The notes under the pieces: generated by a model | Databases searched by the model: none | What the model saw: the letters and a program-made list of their open reading frames with translations, nothing else | What the model was told of the DNA's origin: nothing | Origin: Pochonia chlamydosporia 170 | Taxonomy: Eukaryota; Ascomycota; Sordariomycetes; Hypocreales; Clavicipitaceae | Reading direction: 5' to 3' | Length of the DNA stretch: 64,000 bases | NCBI RefSeq assembly: GCF_001653235.2 | Contig: NW_019154051.1 | Coordinates: forward strand, 1 to 64,000 | Program-made: the position numbers and the translations under genes | Part shown: positions 56,330 to 64,000 of the stretch, piece by piece | Layout of the letters: each line of letters starts with the position of its first letter | How positions within the stretch are numbered: the stretch's first letter is position 1

Positions 56330-56811
56330 CTACAGCGGCAAAAGTGGCCTTCGGGCCTCTGCTCGTTCGTATCCGTAGAGACTGAATATAGCCAGGGTGA
56401 TTGATGCGGGGATCAACACTGCCGGGTCGACCGTTTCTTGTTGATGTACTGCCAGCAATTGAAGCAACGAACGGTGCAACGATATTGTTGCTTCAACCAG
56501 AGTTGGTCCCAATCTATTGCCAAAGATATATGAGCAAAGCACCACTAAATTCACAGCCTAGAACATGCATACCGTCGAAACAACAATTCCTTTGTCAGAA
56601 TAAGCGATGCCGTTGTTAATATCCAGAGCGCCAGGGCCCTAGACAGATGGTCAGCTGCATTAGTTAACGCCTAGGTACTAACCAGAGATGCTTACATTGT
56701 GAACCCCCAATCTGCCCAAATGGATGGATTCTGGCTCCGGAAAAGGACGATCAAGCCAAGTGCCGATAGGTTTGCCATTCCTATCAATTTTCGGACGGTA
56801 ACGTTTGCCAT
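56330..56811 (-). CDS. Three-exon micro-membrane protein, copy 3, intact
   Basis: Exons 56811-56696, 56638-56573 and 56513-56330 (116, 66 and 184 nt) give 121 aa. Introns are 57 nt (GTAAGC, TTAACTAAT branch, TCTAG) and 59 nt (GTATGC to CAATAG). It starts MANVTVRKLIGMANLSALGL, then IVLFRSQNPSIW. Exon 2 is a helix (ALALWILTTASLILTKELLF); exon 3 starts RRLGPTLVEATISLHRSLLQ and holds ETVDPAVLIPASITLAIFSL before a charged end. Conserved between copies: ALxLWIL, RxLGxxL, QQExxDPAVLIPxSITLAxF. It lies 0.7 kb beyond the secreted micro-gene on the same strand. Function unknown. Confidence 0.72.
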
Positions 56812-57889
56812 GTCGTTAGAGGTGGGACGATCAACAAGTGGCGAGTAATGGTTGCTCCGAGTTGTCAAGTTGCTGCAGAGTCAAAATGTAGTTACGAAAA
56901 TGGTTTGGAGTAGGCAAACAGGTGGACAGGACGAGTACACGGGCGGCGGGCGGGCCAACATTTGCTGTGATATACACACGTGCAGTTTGTAGCATAAAGC
57001 AAACAGTTGGCTTGTCCCAATTACTATGGTCAGGGACTGGTCTGGTCTCCCTGATGGCGCAGTGGGCGAGATTGTTGGCAACCCGGCAGTAGGAGTGGCA
57101 AGTTCGTGTGCCTGGGCCACCATCGACCGGATGTACTGGCTCTGTCCAAATGCGGCTGCTCATTCTCAATTAGAACGCATTGATAGATTGGCGGGAGAGT
57201 GTGCAATTAAATCGGCGCTAAAATTGAAAATTGGCTATAGCGATAGTGGCGTGTGGCAGTGCGATCAGGCAGGGGAGACAAAGTCTCCCCGCCCGACGAG
57301 AGCGCACAGAAGATACAAGCATCAATGAATACAATCATCAGTTTTCGGCTTCAGTAATCGACCACAACCCCTGTAGTGAATTAACTGGGGCATCGTGAAT
57401 CTAACACGCATACCTCTCTCATTCCACACCCCTTACGAGGCATCGTTTACTTCCATGCACTTTCGATGCAAGCCCACCAGTCAAATAGAGACGCGTTTCT
57501 TTCAGAGCTACTTCCAGAATGTCCATCGTGCTTTTTGTCCGAACATTGACTGCAGCACTGTGTGTGATTCTGAGATCTCAAGAATACACAGCAGGGAATT
57601 AGAATGAATCATTTAGGCTTTCTTTATCAAGCAGAATGAAGAAACAGGTCCGCATGCCAGCGTAAGTTACGTCGTCAAGTCTTTACCCTCAGCCTCGAGG
57701 CGACACAAGAAGGCCGTTTGGGAAGGGAAGGGGGTTTGCCAATATCACTCTGGCAGTTACAGCAAGTGCGGGGTGACATCGATTTCTCCCCCCAAGACGG
57801 ATTCTAACTCCGGGTTGACAGTGCGTTTGACTGTACAGTAGGTGATTCAGCAGCGCCAGGCTCTCACCTAGGTACCTCCTGGCCACCGC
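56812..57889. other. Gene-poor region
   Basis: About 1.1 kb; overlapping frames at 56831-57169 (-) and 57026-57328 (+) have no motif. Confidence 0.3.
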
Positions 57890-58030
57890 CGCTCACTGAG
57901 AAAGAAAATTGGCTTCTATATTCAACTCCAAATGCTCAGCTTTCAATTGCACGTCTGGTATAGGTACTCATAGGTTCCCTTGTTCCTGGATCGCTTCCGC
58001 GACGGCCAAGTGCTTCCAAGTTACTGGGTC
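57890..58030 (+). repeat. Short paralogous patch, pair with 46660-46800
   Basis: See the partner. The plus frame reads NCTSGIGTHRFPCSWIASAT with additional Cys (CFQVTG, LQC) and may be a secreted-protein relic. Confidence 0.45.
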
Positions 58031-59818
58031 GCAAGGAATCTTACAATGTAGGCACTCTGCTCTCGCCTTGTTTTGCCTTCCCGGGTTGTTATTGTACATC
58101 GTGTCCCAGTACAAGGGAACATTAATTACCTACTTGGACTGGTTTCTCCAGTTGCTAGCAAGCAGGGTAACCCCTGCAAGACGGGTGTCTGACACCGACT
58201 CGCTAGTTGACACTTGCACGCCCCCCTTGCCCCTACATCACCAACAAGTACACCGGGCGGTTATTATGACCTCAACTAAAGCACAGGCAGCCAGTGAAAG
58301 GTGCAGATGTGCCACAACGCCAAATACAGGGTCGTCCAGATGACCGGTACCTGGCAGTTGAGGTGTCAGGTACCGTCATTGGCACTCCCAGCCCAGCGTT
58401 CAGCGTCCCTCAGCGCCATGGCACCACACCAGCATAACCAGTCCAGGTATTTGCCCAGGTACCTCAGAACGGATGGTGGGCGCGCTGCTTTGCTTGAAGG
58501 TATGTAACAGACTCCCAGGGGTCGGCACCACGCTGTGCGAGATTCTTCTTCTATCGATGGTGCGGCTATTTGAGGCTTGAAAAGATTTTACCCTTCTCGA
58601 TGTCCCTTGCTTTTGTTAGCTGCTTTTCTGAGCCTTGCTGCAGCGTCTTGATAACTGCCCTGTCCCCCGGTGCGTCAGCAGGATGAATTACTTTACTACA
58701 TTATGCCCCCAAAGCCTTCGTGAGTTTTCTTCAGCTCCCCATTCCCCATCGCTGAACTCCCAGTTACTGGATTACTGAGGCTGCCGAAGCCAAGTAGCGT
58801 GTCAAATCTGGCTCGGAAGTGGCTGCACCTAAGAACCTTGGCTTGGCGCTAGTGCAAGGTCCGGCGTAGCCCTCAGCGGGATGTCCCCGCGGCGGACAAA
58901 TGGTTAAGAGGGAATCCCTGTGCGGATTACGCCATTGTACTTGGTTTACGTCGAGCCGAAGAGCTATTTCTGATTGGGACATACAATCTGCGCGCAGCAA
59001 TGTGGCCGTCCTGGGCTGGTCTCGAGGGTCCTACGTAGAGCTGCAAGCCTTCTAACCAACATAGATCATCTTCTGCATGGGGCAGGTGCACGGCCATGTG
59101 CCACGCTGCAAGCAGAGCAGCGGCTTGCTTTATGACAATTTTTCGCCATGTTGGCTAATTCCATGTTCTATGTCGCCATGTTGCTCACCGTAGTGCAGGT
59201 CGGAGTCGTCACGAAACTTCACGATATGGACAGCTTCAGGACCGTGTTCCCATGACTTTACTGCCCTCCTCATCCTGGCACCACTTATTGCAGCTATATT
59301 TATCGTCTCGGCAATCTTCTCTGGTTTGTACGCTAATTGCGTTATGAAAGTTAACTATAGAAAGAGACAGCCGCTTCCTATGGGCAGGCACAGCGATCGA
59401 TCCACATGACGAAGACCGCAGAATCACCAAAAGTTCGACATGAAAGAATCTACAGGTGCTTCTTTATTGTAGTCCTCCGCGTAGTGGGTTGTTACGTCCT
59501 TGGCATGATAACCCTCTGGTGGTAAATAACCGCCCTAATAATTGCTACAAATGCGATTATTAGCCTACCCTTGTGCCCTGTGGCGCAAGTTTGCGGACTA
59601 TTACATGGGTCCCTTTTACCGTGCCCTACCCTACAAACGGTCGCTAAGCCGTCCAATTGTTTCATTGAATTGAATTGAATTGAATTTGGTATCGCCTGTC
59701 GGCGCCCTGGGTAGGCATGAGGCGTGCTAGCTAGTCTTCGACGGTGATTACATAAATCCACCTGCCCTGTAAGCCCCGCAGAACGCGACGTCCAATTGCT
59801 TCATCAGACCGTGGTTTG
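58031..59818. other. Gene-poor region with a TTGAA microsatellite
   Basis: About 1.8 kb. A patch near 58550-58600 pairs with 47130-47200. A (TTGAA)n run is at 59665-59686. A minus frame (59430-59236) contains REDCRDDKYSCNKWCQDEEG, a Cys cluster without a visible signal peptide. No intact gene recognised. Confidence 0.35.
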
Positions 59819-59975
59819 TGTAACTAGGGTAGGCTGGCAACATAGAATACGGCAGTAAAGAAGGCATTCATGATGATCTATTTGTCAAGGCAGGTCCATC
59901 TATGGCTCCCAGCCGCTGTAGCGGCATGGAAGGCGAGAGTGCAAGCCGAGCCACCATCGGGCTCAGCCCGTTACA
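59819..59975 (-). repeat. Shortened solo LTR relic
   Basis: Begins TGTAACTAGGG and ends in a block (GCAAGCCGAGCCACCATCGG, then GCTCAGCCCGTTACA) that is nearly identical to the end of LTR B at 1771. The interior is shorter than LTR B and poorly conserved. Confidence 0.55.
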
Positions 59976-61240
59976 TGTGGGATAGCAATGACGAGTGCGA
60001 CTATGGCTTCCGGACTTAATGCCATTGTTAAAGTTATATTTAGCAAGGCAAGATATTGGGTATGGTGAAGAGACGATGTAGTATATGAATCGATTGCAGA
60101 AAATCTACCGATGGCTGTCTCTTTATAAGCTCAACTTCAGCCATGTCCTAATGAGGTTGGCCAGTATTTGTCCACAGACCCCATACGCCCCCACCTCCTC
60201 GACTGTTACCCTCTCTCGACCGCCCCCTCCAGACCGCCCCCTCCACAGAATCCACAGCATCCACAGCATCTGCCGTCCTGGGGGGAGGATCCATCGGGAA
60301 CAAGTACTATACTACTCGCCCACAACTTGATCTGTTACACTACAACTGCCATACTTTGGGTCTTCTCTCTATTGTATTTTCCAGCCGGTCATACTTGCCT
60401 TCCCCTACGACTCGGCCCGTGGAAAGCTAAGAGCCACAGGTTGTCGCCGTTTCATCGTCAACGACAAGTTCAACTTAGATCGCAAGACTGACTTGCGGCC
60501 GAGTCCTTGGCGGGACCAGCTTTGCAGAGGATGAACTCTCTTAAGGTCATCTTCTGAGCTGTTAGTGCCACGATGTGCCCTCGCAGCGAAAAGCGTGGTC
60601 GGGTGGCCTGCAGATTCTTGACCCACTACCAGCCTGCTAACAGGACCTAGGGACGACGAATTTTACAGGTGGAGTTTGAGCCCGCCTGCGTGGTCGCTCC
60701 ACATGTTCTGTCTAGGGTACGTTGCAGTGCCACAGTCGTCAGTGCAGGCGTCTGGGACATCGCCGCGCTAGCTTGGCTTGAGTATACGGGTTGGTATTGC
60801 TCCTAGTCCAGCTATTCTACTTATTACCATGATGATCACTTGCACGAAAGGGGATGCGGCCCCTTGAAAGGCCACGGCCAGTGGATTTCCACCGTGATGT
60901 GCGGCTAACGTTGGAGTGATGCGCTAATGCTTGGTCTTACTCAACTACCGGAGAACTAAAACCCTCCATCCGCTATTCTAAGATCAAAGAACTTGACTTG
61001 GTCGACGTTGAAATTCTGTTGCAATTTTATTTATTATGAAATTTATCTTCTGCACGTTGATTCAATTGATGATGCGGCACGTCCTCGTATAGGTTAGCAT
61101 TTCCTCCACTACGCTGGGAGCGGCTGATCTGGACATGGGGAATGATAAACACAACATGAAGAGTGCTGTGGAGAGGAATGCAACAGGTTCCTGTCGTCGT
61201 AAAGGACTGGTCGTTAGATCCAGGGTCTCTTGTCGAACTC
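59976..61240. other. Gene-poor region
   Basis: About 1.3 kb; no gene recognised. A Pro/Thr-rich frame near 60168-60491 is compositional. A short stem (GGGGATGCGGCCCC, 60849-60862) is noted. Confidence 0.3.
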
Positions 61241-62359
61241 CTATCTAGAGTGACCGGAGATGTTTTGGAGCCGTCTCTTCCTGTACCTAAAGGTCACGAC
61301 CCAGCTATAAACAAAAGTGTAACAAAAGGCCAAGATGATAAGCCCGGCGACAACAAGAGGTCCCAGAATGGAGAAGACGGTGAAGCCGTACGACGCAGAC
61401 TGGAAAGCGTCGTTGCTGGCGAGGGACTTCGTGGCGAGCCCGACCCGCATGGCAGCCAAGACAACAGCGATGTAGACCGTCGCCGCGGCTAGCCAGGCAA
61501 AATTTTCCCGGAAGAAGACGCCGTACTGATCCCAGCGAGGCTTGTAGCCGCGCAGTGGTGTCCACCAGAGGTAATATATCTTGTTCAGCCGACTCAGACG
61601 AAGCTCTCCGTAGTAGAAGCGCGAGTCGATGCTAGGGTAGATGTACTCCGTATGGAGCTCCTCGACAAAGACCCTCCAGCTAGGCCACCGAACTTCTGTC
61701 GGAAGCAGGCGCTTATCCTTAGCAATCAGGAAGTCACTCTCGTGGGAAATAAGCGCAGCGTAAGAGAAGAGGAAGCCAAGCGCACGCCGGGCAAGCACTG
61801 TCGGCCCGCACGCGTAGGCAGTGCCATGGAAGCCGGCGTCCGCGTCCGAGCATTCGCACTCTTGCCCACAGGAGAGGTACTCGTGCCAGAATTGCGGCTC
61901 GAGCAGGAACCGCGGCATGGGTTTAAGGAATATGTGGCCCGTCATCCAGACGAGATGCATGTCCATCTGCTCCGTGATGGTGATTTTTCTGCCCACTAGC
62001 AACTGGTAGTGTAGCGGACGCGGCGGCATAGGCCGGCCGGCGAGCCAAAGCCAGCCGTGAATGGTAGTCAGCCGGCGGAGGTCAAGCTCATTTTCGATGC
62101 AAGTCTGGACATGGCGAGCTGGCGCGGCTAGATCGTCGGACTCGGTACGATACGACGCGGGCAAGAGTGACTGGAGCCAATTCCTTTCGCACCGAGACGC
62201 GTCAGGGCCTTGTTCGTCCTTGTGCTCCAGAAGGCGGACGGAGAATGGAGGTGACTGTTAGATGTGCCATTAGCCCAAACTTGGCCAGCGTAACGGGGAG
62301 CACAAGGGCAATACTGGTCTCCTCCCCATTCTGCTTCCGTTTCGAGAGTCGCCAGCCAT
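61241..62359 (-). CDS. Fungal membrane protein with two C-terminal TM helices
   Basis: Exon 1 (62359-62315, MAGDSRNGSRMGRRP) and exon 2 (62254-61241) join across a 60-nt intron (GTATTG, ATCTAACAG) to about 352 aa. The soluble N-terminal part reads SVRLLEHKDEQGPD, ENELDLRRLTTIHGWLWLAG and PLHYQLLVGRKITITEQMDM, with a Cys pair (CGQECECSDAD). A TM-like segment (ALGFLFSYAALISH) and a Tyr/Trp-rich LNKIYYLWWTPLRGYKP block precede two clear helices (FAWLAAATVYIAVVLAAM and VFSILGPLVVAGLIILAF) and a basic tail (TFRYRKRR). This looks like a subtelomere-associated fungal family of unknown function whose MHLVWMTGH/LNKIYYL segments recur; the N-terminus may be regulatory. A decayed fragment of the same family lies at 11.3 kb. 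Confidence 0.65.
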
Positions 62360-62883
62360 CCCCAGATCAGGCTCTAGGAACACGGAATTGACAAGGTTAC
62401 ACAGTGCGGTGTAACAGATTGGACGCGATGTGTTTGGAGCAAAATATCCAGGCACGATGCTCACGATCTATGTTCTGAAGGGCTCCCCTTAAGCAGGATG
62501 ATTCTGGATACACCAGGCGATGGTGCTTCGTGTTCGAACGCACAAATCTCGGACGATTGGCTGCGGTTGCGTGATTGGGCAGTAAGTAGCCATGCAACTT
62601 GATGCTACATCACGCTCGGGAAAGAATCACACCACCTCACCCTATTATGCTTTGAGGCGACTGGGCAATGCTTTACCAGCAGCCTTCACGTTCGTCTGCT
62701 TGTTCCCCTCTCACTTGATGTCCTTCACTCATCGTGTTTTGGTGTTGAGTGACTGCCAAAGACAAGCGTTGCTCATTCAATACAGAGGTATCACAGTCGA
62801 TCGTCCAGCGGATCTAGCGCTCCAAATTCTTGTCCTAACATGACAACCACAAGCATCTCTCATAGTACATATCCCTTGAGGCC
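62360..62883. other. Intergenic region between divergent genes
   Basis: About 520 bases between the divergently oriented membrane gene and the hydrolase gene; it must hold both promoters. No structure stands out. Confidence 0.4.
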
Positions 62884-64000
62884 ATGATGGAGTGGATACG
62901 AGCTGGGCTCATCACCCTTTTAGCTGGCGTGGCTAGTATCGCTTGCCTCTGGTTTTTGGGGAGAAATAACCATCGATCAAAATCGGGTCCTCAGCCCCAA
63001 GCCGTACAGGAGCATCCCACTGATGAGTCGCCCCCGGAGAAGAAAGAGGTTCGTTGTCCCGAGAATGGAATAAACAGCACCATTAATACCACATTAGAAT
63101 CGGGTTAGACAGCGTCTTACGATATTGTACCCTGAGCAGACCGAGAACGGCAACGACGATGCTGAGGTTGAGTAAGTATTCAGAGCAGTTCTGCGGGGAC
63201 GTCCATCTAACAAGGACAGCATTGTTGCCGTACATGGCCTTGGGTCAGACGTTGACTGGTCCTGGACATACAAGGACGGCGAAAGGCAGATCAACTGGCT
63301 TCGAGACCCCAACATGTTGCCTGCAAAGGTGCCCAAGTCGAGGATTATCGTGTACAGCTACGAGTCCAGATGGCATGCGGACGCGCCGAAGACACGGCTC
63401 CAGCTCTGCGGAGAGGAGCTCGTACATAGTGTACACTCGTTCCGTCACAGCGTACCGAACCGTCCGCTTGTTTTCGTCGGTCATAGTCTAGGTGGAAATG
63501 TCATCCTGCAAGTGAGCCGGCGTCGTCGTCACCCTTGCCTTGCTTTTGGCTAATCTCCGAAATCCAGGCCCTTCTGTACGCCAACGAAGACGATAAATAC
63601 GCGTGCTTGCCGAAGGCGACGGTTGGCCTAGTGTTTCTAGGCACTCCATTTCGGGGGTCGAAGTGGCAGCCGTTTCTCAACGCTCTCGCGCAGCTTATGG
63701 GACCGGCTGGCTCGCACCGCGGAATCACCAGGGAGCTCGGTTTCGATGAGCCTGAGCTACGGGACAAACTGCATCGCTTCTGCAAGCTACGCAATAAGCT
63801 GTCGACTTCCGTGTCCTGTTTCAGCGAGCTCCGCGAAACCAACTATGGGCGGCGGTTTGGGATTGCCGGAGTGGCGAAAGTCATTGTATGTAAGAACCGC
63901 TCGATATCAGGAGCCTGTATTTACATCCTTAGGTCGTGGACGAGGCGTCCGCTTGCATCCCAGGCCTCGACAGGTACGCGCTCGACAAGGATCACTTGAA
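62884..64000 (+). CDS. SesB-like alpha/beta-hydrolase (lipase/esterase) gene, 5' part, runs off the edge
   Basis: Five exons join in frame: 62884-63048, 63098-63171, 63220-63511, 63568-63885 and 63933 onward (introns 47-56 nt, for example GTAAGT with an ATCTAAC branch). The N-terminus has a signal-anchor helix (LITLLAGVASIACLWFLG) and a Pro/Glu linker. The hydrolase domain follows: VDIVAVHGLGSDVDWSWTYK, SRIIVYSYESRW, nucleophile elbow VFVGHSLGGNVILQ (catalytic Ser), VGLVFLGTPFRGSKWQ, and DEASACIPGLDRYALDKDHL, which leads to the expected His. This is the N-terminal esterase-like domain found in SesB-type fungal NLRs, usually followed by NACHT or NB-ARC and repeats that would lie beyond 64000. 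Such domains are proposed incompatibility effectors acting at membranes, and the N-terminal anchor fits that. Confidence 0.8.

Noticed and set aside
61163..61492. 109-codon plus frame, acidic and Asp-rich
   Set aside because: Antisense shadow of the membrane gene at 61241-62359.
1..64000. tRNA or rRNA genes
   Set aside because: I looked for A/B-box words and cloverleaf ends by eye and found none convincing; tRNAscan-SE would be decisive.

Overview
The window looks like an accessory region of a filamentous ascomycete genome (Pezizomycotina, most likely a sordariomycete). The support is: short GT-AG introns (43-87 nt where I could place them, one 143 nt) with CTNAC-type branch points; fungal-only families (BTB proteins, PNP_UDP-NACHT-ankyrin receptors, NB-ARC/TPR proteins, LaeA-like methyltransferase, DUF3435); a Fot1/pogo transposon; and Ty3-type LTRs. 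Ordinary housekeeping genes are absent and decayed copies are common, as expected of a repeat-rich or subtelomere-like compartment.

Layout. 0-1.8 kb: 5' end of a minus-strand Ty3-type LTR element plus a neighbouring solo LTR. 2.9-9.3 kb: a BTB gene with a damaged 5' end, a divergent arginyl-tRNA synthetase paralogue, and a seven-exon CorA-like membrane protein. 9.5-16 kb: relics (a Cys-rich zinc-ribbon exon, a DUF3435 C-terminus, a 660-bp inverted-repeat element, a membrane-protein pseudogene). 16.6-38.9 kb: a cluster of NLR-type immune/incompatibility receptors. It holds two PNP_UDP-NACHT-ankyrin genes in the same orientation, a tail-anchored 19-repeat TPR protein with a truncated NB-ARC, PNP and NB-ARC fragments of another class, a BTB relic, a methyltransferase pseudogene and a small secreted Cys-rich protein with a decayed copy. 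39-59 kb: a sparse region that nevertheless contains a repeated set of tiny intron-containing genes: a three-TM membrane protein family (two intact copies and one pseudogene with matching exon structure) and a 72-aa secreted Cys-rich protein (one intact, one broken), plus other short duplicated patches and a Fot1 element. 61-64 kb: a membrane protein and the start of a SesB-like alpha/beta-hydrolase gene that runs off the right edge.

How it fits together. The NLR genes share a domain plan: an N-terminal enzyme-like domain (nucleoside-phosphorylase or lipase fold), a nucleotide-binding switch, and a repeat sensor. Duplicated flanks (14.66-15.01 kb with 30.41-30.70 kb; 16.09-16.44 kb with 38.18-38.46 kb) suggest the cluster grew by segmental duplication. 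Most receptor copies carry one-base frame changes or stops, so in this strain the locus looks like a birth-and-death array. The 48-57 kb micro-gene family is the least familiar and most distinctive content: very small genes with conserved introns that a standard gene caller would probably miss.

All domain names come from reading motifs by eye. No search was run. Exon joins were chosen by reading frame and splice-site consensus.
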